Below are positions 51,277-60,092 of a stretch of DNA of 64,000 bases, one piece after another. The stretch is from positions 1 to 64,000 of the forward strand of contig JBBECS010000045.1 in assembly GCA_040881685.1 (NCBI GenBank), in the 5' to 3' direction. The stretch is from Acidimicrobiia bacterium. GTDB lineage: Bacteria > Actinomycetota > Acidimicrobiia > IMCC26256 > PALSA-555. Within the stretch, counting starts at the first letter, position 1; each line of letters starts with the position of its first letter. Under the pieces are notes generated by a model, which was not told where the DNA came from, searched no databases, and saw nothing but the letters and a program-made list of their open reading frames with translations. A program made the position numbers and the translations under genes.

Positions 51277-51891
51277 TTAGCCGTCAGTCGCGATGCCGTC
51301 GCGCAGCCGCGCCGCGTAGACCGCGGCTTGCGTTCGGCGCTCCATCCCGAGCTTGGCCAAGAGGTTCGAGACGTAGTTCTTCACGGTCTTCTCGGCGAGA
51401 TGGATCCGCTCCGCGATCTGGCGGTTGGTCAAACCTTCGGCGATCAGGTCGAGGATCTTGCGTTCCTGCTCGGTCAACGTGTCGAGACGCTCGTCGGTCT
51501 TGGGACCGGCCCGCAAGCGTTCAAGCACTTGAGCGGTGATTGCCGGATCCAGGAGCGACTGGCCGCCCGCAACGCGTCGGACGGCATCGACGAGGTCGTT
51601 GCCCTTGATCTGCTTGAGGAGATACCCGGCCGCGCCGGCCATGATCGCTTGGAACAGGGCTTCATCATCCGAGAACGACGTCAGGATCAGGCACTGGATC
51701 TCGGGGTGCTGCGACCGCACCTCCCGACACACCTCGACGCCATCTCCATCGGGAAGGCGAATGTCGAGGACCGCGACATCCGGGCGAGTCGGTGGGATGC
51801 GCGCCAGCGCCTCCTGGGCCGTGCCGGCTTCACCGACGACTTCGAGATCGTCCTCTGACTCGAGTAGCTCACGCAGGCCGCGGCGGACCAC
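51277..51891 (-). CDS. NarL/DevR-type response regulator, N-terminus uncertain
   Basis: A receiver domain with the phosphoacceptor in AVLDIRLPDGDG and a Lys in YLLKQIKG precedes a LuxR-type helix-turn-helix (LTEQERKILDLIAEGLTNRQIAERIHL). The first usual start, GTG 51891, leaves out the acidic pair of the receiver. The same frame upstream reads IKAVRIFLLDDHEV (51930 to 51892), which supplies it, but there is no ATG, GTG or TTG there before a TAG; ATC is the first codon of that segment. So the start may be non-standard or a base may be wrong. It probably regulates itself, the kinase and neighbours. Confidence 0.88.
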   Translation of the reverse strand: MVRRGLRELLESEDDLEVVGEAGTAQEALARIPPTRPDVAVLDIRLPDGDGVEVCREVRSQHPEIQCLILTSFSDDEALFQAIMAGAAGYLLKQIKGNDLVDAVRRVAGGQSLLDPAITAQVLERLRAGPKTDERLDTLTEQERKILDLIAEGLTNRQIAERIHLAEKTVKNYVSNLLAKLGMERRTQAAVYAARLRDGIATDG

Positions 51892-51939
51892 CTCGTGGTC
51901 GTCGAGCAGGAAGATACGAACGGCCTTGATGGACCGAGT

Positions 51940-52236
51940 CTACGAACCCGTCCCTAGCTCACGGTTTTCGACGCCTCGGTTCGCCACCGCGGCGATGCAC
52001 TCCAGCTTCTGTGGACAGTCGATGCAGGAGCGGGGATCGATCAACTCGCGCCAGCCCAACGTCTCATGCCAGCACCGCATGCAGTTCTCGCAGCGGAAGT
52101 TCGTGCCCGCGCCATCACCCACCGCCACCAGCCGCGTCGAGCGGCACACCGGGCAGGACACCTCACCCGCGGAACCAACTCGATCGTCCATAGCCTCATG
52201 CGTGCCGATCGCTCTGCCGTGCAGCCAATTCCTCAT
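51940..52236 (-). CDS. Small zinc-ribbon protein
   Basis: The 98 residues hold two cysteine groups: SCPVCRSTRL with FRCENCMRCWHE, and SCIDCPQKLEC. Together these form one or two zinc ribbons of unknown role. ATG 52236 is preceded by GGGAAGG. The gene ends just before the response regulator on the same strand. It may serve as a transcription-related or structural metal site. Confidence 0.75.
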   Translation of the reverse strand: MRNWLHGRAIGTHEAMDDRVGSAGEVSCPVCRSTRLVAVGDGAGTNFRCENCMRCWHETLGWRELIDPRSCIDCPQKLECIAAVANRGVENRELGTGS

Positions 52237-52418
52237 GCGGAGCCTTCCCTCTCGGCCGGGGCGGTCATTCGCAGTTCCAGCAGACCACCCGAAGCGGCGC
52301 CGCCATAGAGCCGAACGCCCTCGTGGATATGACCTTTGGCCCTGCTCTTGCGGTCGTAGCCTGTGCGACCGTCGAGGCAAGCGAAGTGGTTCGGATCCCA
52401 GCTCGGCGGAGGCAGCAA

Positions 52419-52865
52419 ATGAGCGAGCAGTCCTGGTTGGAGGAGCTCTCCACCGAGAAATGTCTGCACCTCTTGCGTCAAAGTTCGGTTGGTCGCATCG
52501 CAGTGGTCGTCGACCACTTTCCCATCATCCTGCCGATCAACTACCGCCTCGCCGAATCGAGCGGCCGCACGTGGATCGCACTGCGCACGAGACCGGGTAA
52601 CGTCATCGACCAGGCGGCGATGAACGTGGCCTTCGAGGTCGACGGACTGGACCCGGCGCATCGGGAGGGCTGGTCAGTGCTCGTGCGCGGCACGCTGCAC
52701 CGAGTGGACGCCGACGCCGCAGACTTCAGCGAGCGGTTCGATCCCGAACCCTGGATGCTCACGGAACGAGACGCCTGGCTCGTGATCGAGCCATTCGCGA
52801 TCACCGGCCGACGCTTGCATGCAGCCGAGCGCGAGTGGGCATTCCACGTCGCCGCGTACCTCTGA
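52419..52865 (+). CDS. PPOX-family flavin-binding protein (NimA-like)
   Basis: The 148 residues match the pyridoxamine 5'-phosphate oxidase-like split barrel: LSTEKCLHLLRQSSVGRIAVV, PIILPINYRL, ALRTRPGNVIDQAAMNVAFEVDG and the closing WAFHVAAYL. Such proteins bind FMN, F420 or heme. Many are under DevR control in mycobacteria. ATG 52419 follows GGAGG. The flavodoxin gene follows after about 20 bp. Confidence 0.87.
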   Translation: MSEQSWLEELSTEKCLHLLRQSSVGRIAVVVDHFPIILPINYRLAESSGRTWIALRTRPGNVIDQAAMNVAFEVDGLDPAHREGWSVLVRGTLHRVDADAADFSERFDPEPWMLTERDAWLVIEPFAITGRRLHAAEREWAFHVAAYL

Positions 52866-52886
52866 GTCCCGATGAACGGAGTTCCC

Positions 52887-53435
52887 ATGAAAGCTGTCGT
52901 GGTGTACGAGTCGATGTATGGCAATACGCATGCGATCGCTGACGCCATCGGGCGCGGCCTGGAACACACCGCCGACGTGACGGTCGTGGCGGTGCACGAC
53001 GTCGACGCCGCGCTGATGCAGGGCGCAGATCTGGTCGTCGTGGGCGGGCCGACCCACGTGCACGGGATGAGCCGCGCCAGCACGCGCGAGGCAGCTGTCG
53101 ACGCCGCGGAGAAGCCCGAGAGCGGACTGATCATGGATCCCGGTGCAGACGGAGACGGAGTACGCGAATGGCTCGACTCGATCGGCCGGCTCGATACGCG
53201 GGCCGCCGCCTTCGACACGCGCCTCGACGCACCCGCGCCCCTCACTGGCCGCGCCTCCAAGGGCATCGCACACAAGCTTCGCCAGCACGGATGCGAGTTG
53301 GTCGCCGACCCCGAGAGCTTCCTGGTCACCAAGGAGACGCACCTCGAGCCCGACGAGGAGGCGCACGCGCGTCGGTGGGGCGCGACGCTCGCGGCCAAGC
53401 TGCGGGAGGACGCGTCCGCCACTCGCCGGTCATGA
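52887..53435 (+). CDS. Flavodoxin-domain protein
   Basis: About 182 residues. The N-terminal FMN phosphate loop is YESMYGNTHAIADAI, and VVVGGPTHVHGMSRASTR supplies the second flavin loop. This is the flavodoxin-like pattern of MioC/flavodoxin proteins. It probably transfers electrons. ATG 52887 is preferred over 52872 because GGAG lies six bases upstream. It follows the PPOX gene in the same direction. Confidence 0.88.
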   Translation: MKAVVVYESMYGNTHAIADAIGRGLEHTADVTVVAVHDVDAALMQGADLVVVGGPTHVHGMSRASTREAAVDAAEKPESGLIMDPGADGDGVREWLDSIGRLDTRAAAFDTRLDAPAPLTGRASKGIAHKLRQHGCELVADPESFLVTKETHLEPDEEAHARRWGATLAAKLREDASATRRS

Positions 53436-53548
53436 CCCCGGGTCGCAGAGTGACCGCGCGACGGACGGCGGCCCTCAGCATGGCCGCGACCCCGAGTCGC
53501 TAACGGCGAAGTCGAGATCCGGAAGATCGACGTTCAGGCCCGTGACGG

Positions 53549-53950
53549 TCAGCCGTGAAGCAGGACCCCAAGGAACAGCGCGCCGATCGCCGAGAGGCCG
53601 GCGACGCTGCCCCAGATCGCGAGGCCCAGCGTCGATTTGCTCACGGAATGGAGCCCAGCGGCGACGCCGGAAAGCCCGACCACCACGAGCTTGACGATCA
53701 AAGTGGTCCCGTACGGCCCGCTCCACGGTGCGTTCAGGGCAAGGATGTTCCACACGCCGGTGGCGATCAACACGCCGTATGCGGGCCACGCCAGCTGTGC
53801 GAATCGCCGGGCGGTCGCCTTCGGGGCATCCGGGCTCACTCCGCGCAATCCGGGGACGAGCCCGGCGAGCGTGATCTGGCCGCCAACCCAGATGGTTGTG
53901 GCCAGGACGTGGAGAAACAGGCGGATCGTCCGCTCGGTGACGTCAAGCAC
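53549..53950 (-). CDS. Copper-resistance-D-like membrane protein
   Basis: The 133 residues have four hydrophobic helices beginning RLFLHVLATTIWVGGQITLAGLV, an arrangement found in CopD and related small membrane proteins. GTG 53950 follows AGGAGG. There are no clear copper ligands beyond a few His and Met residues. The function is not known. Confidence 0.65.
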   Translation of the reverse strand: MLDVTERTIRLFLHVLATTIWVGGQITLAGLVPGLRGVSPDAPKATARRFAQLAWPAYGVLIATGVWNILALNAPWSGPYGTTLIVKLVVVGLSGVAAGLHSVSKSTLGLAIWGSVAGLSAIGALFLGVLLHG

Positions 53951-54321
53951 GGCGCCTCCTTGCTGGGGATTCAACACCCGTGTGCGAACTACTGCACGCA
54001 ACCCGCCGCGAGTAGAGCGCGTCCTTTTCGCCTCCTGGCCGACCAAGGTAGGGAGTGCCCGCTAGCAGCGGTCGCCGCGGAGCACGAGGTGATCTGCTCG
54101 CTGTACAGCTCACACCTCTGCGTGCCGGTCACGACCGGACGGACTCCTGAGCCGATCGCGATCGGTTGACTGGCAATCACGAGCATGCCACGGCCGCGCT
54201 GCACGGTTGCGAGCAGTTGCCAGGGGTGAGGTTCACTGACCAGCTCGGCCGACGCGCGCGGGGTGACCGGCGTCGCACAGGTCTTTAGGATTGGCGCTTG
54301 ATCGTCAGAAGGGACCGCGTC
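53951..54321. other. Intergenic region before the CoA-transferase operon
   Basis: No gene is supported in these 371 bp. A perfect 14-bp palindrome CCGATCGCGATCGG lies at 54152-54165, directly before TTGACT. TAGGAT at 54286-54291 fits a -10 box. The first transcribed base would then be near 54298, giving a leader of about 24 nt with AGAAGGGA in front of GTG 54322. Confidence 0.45.
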
Positions 54322-55530
54322 GTGGATCTACTCAAGGGTTTCCGCGTCTTGGACGTGTCGACGCACGGCGTGGTCCCGATCGCGGGGAGCATCTTGGCGT
54401 CGTGGGGTGCCGACGTCATCAAGGTCGAGGACCCTGAACACGGCGACCTCATGCGGGGCGGGACCGTGTGGGGCGTGCCACCACCCAAGGGCGGCTCGGG
54501 TCACCTGTACCACATCTTCAACCATGGGAAGCGGTGCGCCGCGATCAATCTGAAGCACGAGCGCGGTCGGGAAGCGCTGCTCAAGATCGTCGAGACCAGT
54601 GACGTCTTTCTGACCAGCTACCTGCCCGGCGTGCGCCAGCGTCTCGGCATCGATGTGGACGACATCAGGGCGCGCCGACCGGACATCGTCTACGGCCGCA
54701 ACACCGGGCGCGGAACCAAGGGGCCGTTCGCCGAGCTGGGCGGGTTCGACGCAACCTCGTTCTGGTCCCGGGCCGGGCTGGCGACGGCGACGTCGGCCCC
54801 GAACCAGACCAGCCCGACCTCGATGCCCGCGCCCGCCTTCGGCGACAGCCAGACCGGCTTTGCCCTCGCCTCGGGCATCGTCGCTGCCCTGCTGCACCGG
54901 GAACGCACGGGCGAGGGCATGGTGATCGACACATCGCTACTCAACTCCGGCATGTGGGCGATGCAGACCGCGATCGTGACCACCACGCTCTTGGGCACGG
55001 ACGAGCACCGCCGCCCCCCGCGCGGCGCCGCCGCGCCGCTCGTCAACTCCTACCGGACGAAGGACGGCCGGTTCATCCACCTGTGCATGGACCAACAGCA
55101 CTACTGGCCCTCCTTCTGTGACGCCGTGGGCCGACCGGAGTGGAAGGACGACCCATCGCTCGCCACCCACGAAGCGCGAGAAGAGAACGCGGACCGCTGC
55201 GTCAAGCTTGTCGAGGAGCTCTTCGCCGAGCGGACCTACGCCGAGTGGAACAAGATCCTCGCCGGTCAACGAGGCCCGTTCGATCCCGTGCAGAAGGTCG
55301 GTGAGCTGGCCTCGGATCCGCAGGTCGTCGCGAACGGCTACATGACCGACATCGAAGATGAGGTGGGCCGCACGCTCAGTCTCGTGACTCCCCCGGTGCA
55401 GTTCGACGGTGCCCAGTACGAGACGCACGCAGCGCCCGAACACGGGGCCCATACCGACGAGGTGCTCGTCGAGGTCGGGTACGACATGGGCGAGGTCATC
55501 CAGCTCAAGATCGACGGCGCGATCCATTAG
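54322..55530 (+). CDS. CaiB/BaiF family CoA-transferase
   Basis: About 402 residues of the class III CoA-transferase family, which move CoA between carboxylic acids. The N-terminus LKGFRVLDVSTHGVVPIAGSILASWGADVIKVEDP is typical. KRCAAINLKHERGREALLKIV and AFGDSQTGFALASGIVAALLHRERTGEG follow; the family's catalytic Asp lies in the region of YLPGVRQRLGID. GTG 54322 with AGAAGGGA is preferred to TTG 54298. First gene of an operon with thiolase and DUF35 genes. Confidence 0.92.
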   Translation: MDLLKGFRVLDVSTHGVVPIAGSILASWGADVIKVEDPEHGDLMRGGTVWGVPPPKGGSGHLYHIFNHGKRCAAINLKHERGREALLKIVETSDVFLTSYLPGVRQRLGIDVDDIRARRPDIVYGRNTGRGTKGPFAELGGFDATSFWSRAGLATATSAPNQTSPTSMPAPAFGDSQTGFALASGIVAALLHRERTGEGMVIDTSLLNSGMWAMQTAIVTTTLLGTDEHRRPPRGAAAPLVNSYRTKDGRFIHLCMDQQHYWPSFCDAVGRPEWKDDPSLATHEAREENADRCVKLVEELFAERTYAEWNKILAGQRGPFDPVQKVGELASDPQVVANGYMTDIEDEVGRTLSLVTPPVQFDGAQYETHAAPEHGAHTDEVLVEVGYDMGEVIQLKIDGAIH

Positions 55531-55540
55531 TAGGACGCTG

Positions 55541-56740
55541 ATGTCAAGCAACGTCCGGAACGCCGCGAGCATCGCGGGCATCGGCGAGACCGAGTACTGG
55601 AAGGTCGGTCGGGCCACGAGAGGCGAGTTCGAGCTGGCGTGCAGCGCCGTGATGCGCGCCGTCGAGGACGCCGGGCTGGAACTGTCCGACGTGGACGGGC
55701 TGTGCACGTATTCGAGCGAGCGCTCCGCGCCGATCGCGCTCGCGCCGGCGTTGGGCATGAACGACCTTCAGTTCGTGAACCTGTACCCGGGCGGAGGCAA
55801 CGCGGCCGGCGGTGTCGTCCACAACGCGGCGCTCGCAGTCGCTGCCAGCACGGCGACGACGATCGTGTGCTACCGGTCGTTGTGCCAGGGGCAGTTTCAG
55901 CGGTTCGGCCGGGCCCGGGCCGGTACCGGGCTGTCGGCGCAGCCGATGAGCACCTCCATCGGCGGGCCGCAGGCGTTCACCGCGCCGTTCGGGTTGATGT
56001 CACCGGCTCAGATGTACGCGCTCGACGCCCGGCGGCACATGCACGAGTTCGGGACCACGAGCGCGCAGTTCGGCGCGGTGGCGGTGACGGCATACGCCAA
56101 TGCGCAGAGGAACCCCCGAGCAGTCATGTACGGGCGGCCTTTGACGTTGGGACAACATCAGGAATCTCGCCTGATCGCGGACCCGTACCGTCTCTTCGAC
56201 TGCTGCCAGGAGAGTGACGGCGCCTGCGCTGTGGTCGTCACGTCGTCCGATCGGGCTGCTGGGCTTCGCCACCCGCGCGTGCTCATCACGGCCGGCGCGC
56301 AGGGCTTGGTTGCGGGTGACGGAATCGAACGGCAGTCACGGCCAGCGGACCTCTGGACGAGCGCGGGCATGACGTCGATCGCTCGCCAGCTCTACAACGA
56401 GGCCGGCATCGGGCCCCAAGACATCGATGTCGCCCAGGTCTACGAGAACTTCACGGGCCAGGTCATCATGGCGCTCGAGGACTTCGGCTTCTGCGCGCGC
56501 GGCGAAGGCGGTCCCTTCGTCGAGTCCGGAGCCATCGACTGGCCCGATGGTGACCTGCCGATGAACACCTCGGGCGGGAATCTCGCCGAGGCCTACATCC
56601 ACGGGTTGAGCCTCGTGATCGAAGCCGTCCGCCAGCTGCGGGGGACGTCAACCTCGCAGGTCGACGGCGCGGCCCACTGCCTGGTCGTGAGCGGGCCGAG
56701 CGCGCCACCGTCGAGCGCGCTCGTGTTGTCCCGTGGCTGA
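55541..56740 (+). CDS. Thiolase-family protein (lipid-transfer/SCP2 thiolase-like)
   Basis: The 399 residues resemble thiolases of the acetyl-CoA acetyltransferase/sterol carrier type: ASIAGIGETEYW at the start, and NLYPGGGNAAGGVVHNAALAVAAS. Later come YENFTGQVIMALEDFGF and MNTSGGNLAEAYIHGL. The classic catalytic cysteine is not obvious, as in many members that pair with a DUF35 partner. It starts 10 bp after the CoA-transferase and overlaps the DUF35 gene by eight bases. It probably works in retro-aldol or thiolytic side-chain cleavage. Confidence 0.9.
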   Translation: MSSNVRNAASIAGIGETEYWKVGRATRGEFELACSAVMRAVEDAGLELSDVDGLCTYSSERSAPIALAPALGMNDLQFVNLYPGGGNAAGGVVHNAALAVAASTATTIVCYRSLCQGQFQRFGRARAGTGLSAQPMSTSIGGPQAFTAPFGLMSPAQMYALDARRHMHEFGTTSAQFGAVAVTAYANAQRNPRAVMYGRPLTLGQHQESRLIADPYRLFDCCQESDGACAVVVTSSDRAAGLRHPRVLITAGAQGLVAGDGIERQSRPADLWTSAGMTSIARQLYNEAGIGPQDIDVAQVYENFTGQVIMALEDFGFCARGEGGPFVESGAIDWPDGDLPMNTSGGNLAEAYIHGLSLVIEAVRQLRGTSTSQVDGAAHCLVVSGPSAPPSSALVLSRG

Positions 56741-57167
56741 GCCCCGGTACTTCCCCGGCGGAATGCCCATGCCGCTGCCGGAACCGGCGACGGCGGGCTT
56801 CTGGGAGGGGTGCGCGGCGCACGAGCTGCGGATTCAGAAGTGCGCAAACTGTGGGATCCACCGGCACGTGCCGGCCCCGATCTGCAGAGCGTGTCAGTCG
56901 TTCGAATACACGTGGGACGTCTCGAAAGGAACCGGGTGCATCTTCAGCTACATCGTCGTGCACCACTCGGTGCACACCGCGACCGACGCGATCGTGCCGT
57001 ACAACGTGTCGGTCATCGAGCTCGATGACTGCGGAGGCGTGCTCGTGACGAGCAATGTCGTCGACTGCTCGAACGATGACCTGTACGTCGGGATGCCGGT
57101 GAGCCTCGTCTGGGAGCAGGTCGACCCGTCGTTCTCGCTCTATCGGTTCAGCCGAATGGGTGGCTGA
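56733..57167 (+). CDS. Zn-ribbon OB-fold protein (DUF35), thiolase partner
   Basis: The 144 residues have a zinc ribbon CANCGIHRHVPAPICRAC and an OB-fold (GTGCIFSYIVVHHSVH to GMPVSLVWEQVD). DUF35 proteins form complexes with thiolases of this kind, as known from sterol side-chain degradation enzymes. GTG 56733 overlaps the thiolase stop, so the pair is coupled. Confidence 0.92.
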   Translation: MAEPRYFPGGMPMPLPEPATAGFWEGCAAHELRIQKCANCGIHRHVPAPICRACQSFEYTWDVSKGTGCIFSYIVVHHSVHTATDAIVPYNVSVIELDDCGGVLVTSNVVDCSNDDLYVGMPVSLVWEQVDPSFSLYRFSRMGG

Positions 57168-57282
57168 CCCCGCGCGAGACCGTTACTCAGGCAGGGGCGT
57201 CGCCATGTACGCCAGATCGGCAGATCGGTGCGGGCGACCGGCGGAGCTCCCGTCCGACGCACACCGAGCAGGCGCGGGTGGG

Positions 57283-57624
57283 TTAGTCGAAGTCGTCGAA
57301 AATCAGCAATTGCTTGCCCCGCCGGCGCCACAAGGTGCCATGAAAGGGCAGCTGCGAGGGAGTGGAGGTCGCGATCGCGTCGCTGGCATGGTCGTGGAAG
57401 TTTGGCTCGATCTCCTCGCTCCACACCCGCTCACGCTCAACGTCTGCTATCCAGCGCAGCCTCGCCCGTCCGGCGTGCACACCGACACGAATATCGGGAT
57501 CGCCTAACAGCCGAGCAATGGCGTCGCGTCGAAGATCCTTGTTGACCCGATACCACTCATGGCCGGCGTCATCGACAAGGGAGTCGCCGGTGATGCGGTT
57601 TGGACTGCGCCTCGACCGCGGCAT
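57283..57624 (-). CDS. Hypothetical protein with atypical codon use
   Basis: The 113 residues read plausibly as protein (GDSLVDDAGHEWYRVNKDL, RARLRWIADVERERVWSEE, PFHGTLWRRRGKQLLIFDD). No family is recognised. Several codons are unusual for this window (TTA, ATA, many codons ending in T), which hints at horizontal transfer. The ATG at 57624 has no clear ribosome site. A further open frame above it is antisense noise. Confidence 0.5.
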   Translation of the reverse strand: MPRSRRSPNRITGDSLVDDAGHEWYRVNKDLRRDAIARLLGDPDIRVGVHAGRARLRWIADVERERVWSEEIEPNFHDHASDAIATSTPSQLPFHGTLWRRRGKQLLIFDDFD

Positions 57625-57775
57625 CCGCACATGATGACATTCGAACGCGCACCGAATGCCCGTTCTGGATCGCGCTCGCCACACGTGGCGGTCACGACAT
57701 CGCCCGAGATCGTCATTGCCATGCGTTGGCCGATAGCCACAGAGTGCCCGATCGCGTTGATGATTGTTTCCGACT

Positions 57776-58945
57776 TCAGAGCCGATACAGCTTGCGGGCG
57801 TTCTCGCCGTAGATCTTGTTGCGCGTCTCGGGTGCCAGCGTGGCCATCTTGGCCGCGACCGTCTGGAGCGGGTTCGGATACAGACAGGTCGGGTGCGGGA
57901 AGTCAGTCTCGAACAGGATGCTGTCCTCACCCACTGACTCGATGAGCTTGGGCAGATTGTTCTGGCCGTTCTCGAACCAGAACGTGGCGAACATGTTGCT
58001 CCCGAAGTACTCGGATGGCATCTTCCCGAGCTCGGCGAGCTCCGCCGGTGCGTTCTCCGCCATCTCGTAGTCGAGCGCTTCGAGGATGAACGGAATCCAG
58101 CCGACACCGCTCTCCACCGAGACCATCTTCAGGTTCGGATGCCGGTCGAACATCCCGGACATGATCGAGTTGATCACGACGCGCGCGTTGCCGATGAACA
58201 GCATCGTGCCCTGAATCCCGAGGGCGACGTTCAACGCTTGTGACGGCCACGGGTAGTGCTCGAACATCGACATCGCGGTGATGCTGGCTCCGATGTGGAA
58301 GTGCACCGGCAGCTGGAGATCACTGCACACCTCCCAGAACGGGTCCCAGGCGCGGTTGGCGAGATCGGGTGCGCCGAGGTCCTGGGGGTCCGACGTCATG
58401 TTCACACCGCGCCCGCCGTCGGCGGCGACGCGCTGTGCCTCCTCCACACACCGGTCGATGCTCCACGCCGGCATCACCGGGAGTGGGATGAGACGGTTGT
58501 TCGTGTCGGCCTGCACGCCGAGGTTCCGGTCGTTGTAGATCTGGAGCACCTGCATGCAGAGCGCCTCGTCCTTGCTCACGCCGAGGCCTTGGCCACCGAG
58601 GCCGAGCGAGCCGGGGAAGATGACCTGCGCGTCGATCCCGCACTCGTCGAGCACCTCGAGCCGCACTTTAGGGTCGTGGCCGCCGCGGTGCACCTGGTCG
58701 AAGTCCCACTCGCGCAGCGCTTTGTGCGCGCTCTCCTTCGAGCCGTCGCGCGCGACGACACCGCCGGCGCTGTACTCACCCGCCGGCTCGCCGTCGAAGA
58801 TCCACGTCCGTTGACCGTCGATCACCTCGACACGAGGGACGCGGTCGCGGATCGACGCCGGGGCGAGCTTCAGGAACAGGTCGGGCGGCTCGCACCAGTG
58901 GGAGTCGGCATCGACGACGTACGGGGCTTCGAGCGTTGCTGTCAT
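57776..58945 (-). CDS. Amidohydrolase family 2 protein
   Basis: The 389 residues form a metal-dependent hydrolase or decarboxylase: VVDADSHWCEPPDLFLKL (DxH metal site), LPVHFHIGAS (His), MVSVESGVGWIPFILEALD and FETDFPHPTCLYPNP (final Asp and His). It is related to the protein at 17563-18702 but diverged. The ATG at 58945 lies seven bases after TACCGT, suggesting a leaderless transcript. It is divergent from an alpha/beta hydrolase. Confidence 0.9.
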   Translation of the reverse strand: MTATLEAPYVVDADSHWCEPPDLFLKLAPASIRDRVPRVEVIDGQRTWIFDGEPAGEYSAGGVVARDGSKESAHKALREWDFDQVHRGGHDPKVRLEVLDECGIDAQVIFPGSLGLGGQGLGVSKDEALCMQVLQIYNDRNLGVQADTNNRLIPLPVMPAWSIDRCVEEAQRVAADGGRGVNMTSDPQDLGAPDLANRAWDPFWEVCSDLQLPVHFHIGASITAMSMFEHYPWPSQALNVALGIQGTMLFIGNARVVINSIMSGMFDRHPNLKMVSVESGVGWIPFILEALDYEMAENAPAELAELGKMPSEYFGSNMFATFWFENGQNNLPKLIESVGEDSILFETDFPHPTCLYPNPLQTVAAKMATLAPETRNKIYGENARKLYRL

Positions 58946-58952
58946 GTCGCGA

Positions 58953-58962
58953 ACGGTACTGT
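58953..58962. promoter_or_regulatory. Overlapping divergent -10 boxes in a 23-bp gap
   Basis: TACTGT (58957-58962, plus) lies exactly six bases before ATG 58969. TACCGT (58958-58953, minus) lies seven bases before ATG 58945. The two boxes share two bases. Both spacings fit leaderless transcription, so the two genes probably compete for one site. Confidence 0.55.
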
Positions 58963-58968
58963 ACGCCC

Positions 58969-59832
58969 ATGCCGGCGGCAACGGTCGATGGCGTGTCGAT
59001 CTCTTACGAGGTCATCGGTGAGGGACGCCCGTGGGCGATCACACCCGGCGGCCGGTTCAGCAAGGACTATCCCGGTGTCCGGGAGCTGGCCGAGGCGCTC
59101 GCGCGCGACGGCAACCAGGTCTTGATCTGGGACCGACCGAACTGCGGCAAGTCCGACGTCTGCTTCACCGGATCGTCGGAGTCCGCGATGCAGGCGGACA
59201 CGCTCGCCGCGCTGCTCACGCAGCTCGACATGACGCCAGCGGTCATCGCGGGCGGTTCGGGTGGGTCGCGGATCTCGATGCTCACGGCCGCGCGCCATAG
59301 AGAGGTCGCGTCCGGTCTCGCGCTGTGGTGGATCAGCGGAGGCGTCTATGGGCTGATGATGCTGGGCGTGCACTACTGCGGTCAGTCGCTCGTGAAGGCG
59401 TGGGAAGGTGGGATGGAGGACGTCGTCGCGCTCGAAGAGTGGGCGGAGGTCCTCGAGCGCAACCCGTCGAACCGTCAACGGTTCCTCGACCAGGACCGCG
59501 GCGAGTTCATCGCCACGATGGAACGGTGGATGCAGGCCTACTGCCCGAGCGATGAGGAGCTGGTTCCGGGACTCGCGAACGCCGACGCGTCTGCCCTCGA
59601 CATCCCCGCGTTGGTGTTCCACAGCGGCGAGAGCGACGCGTACCACACGCGCGCAACGTCAGAACAGATCGCCGCGGGGCTCCCGAACGCCCGACTCGTC
59701 GAGCCGCCGTGGGGCGACCGGGAGTGGATCGAGCGCGGCGAAGCGCGAGAAGCAAGCGGTGGAAGCCTGTTCGAGCGCTGGGCCCTGCTGGTGCCTCAGC
59801 TGACGGAGTGGTCGCGGGACGTGTTCTCGTGA
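58969..59832 (+). CDS. Alpha/beta-hydrolase fold protein
   Basis: The 287 residues show the fold order: ISYEVIGEGRPWAITPGG, the segment WDRPNCGKSD, the nucleophile elbow AGGSGGSRI (Ser), a lid, and ALVFHSGESDAYHTR with the likely acidic residue. The end LLVPQLTEWSRDVFS is repeated in a gene remnant at 43868-43945. Substrate unknown; neighbours suggest catabolism. Confidence 0.87.
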   Translation: MPAATVDGVSISYEVIGEGRPWAITPGGRFSKDYPGVRELAEALARDGNQVLIWDRPNCGKSDVCFTGSSESAMQADTLAALLTQLDMTPAVIAGGSGGSRISMLTAARHREVASGLALWWISGGVYGLMMLGVHYCGQSLVKAWEGGMEDVVALEEWAEVLERNPSNRQRFLDQDRGEFIATMERWMQAYCPSDEELVPGLANADASALDIPALVFHSGESDAYHTRATSEQIAAGLPNARLVEPPWGDREWIERGEAREASGGSLFERWALLVPQLTEWSRDVFS

Positions 59833-59864
59833 TCCGCATCCGCTGATGGGAACTGAGCGGATCG

Positions 59865-60092
59865 ATGGACCAACCAACCGCGGAGCACGCGCTACGCCGG
59901 CTCGAGCCGCTGGTCGGCGAGTGGAGCATCGAGGCGACTTGGCCCGACGGAAAGCCGTGGCCAGGTGGTGGGACGGTCACCTTCGAGTGGCACGCCTCGG
60001 GGGCGAATGACTTGCCAGATACGCCAGATAGTCATCGGGCATCGACTCCGACCGACGGACCAGCGATTTCGACCCCTCACTGGGCGCCGTGA
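59865..60092 (+). pseudogene. Truncated DUF1579-like protein
   Basis: The first 45 residues read ALRRLEPLVGEWSIEATWPD and GGTVTFEWHASG, the start of a lipocalin-like or DUF1579-type domain of usually 150 or more residues. After that the frame leaves the family and reads sequence antisense to the neighbouring lipoprotein. The 3' part is missing, so the gene is probably non-functional. Confidence 0.6.
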
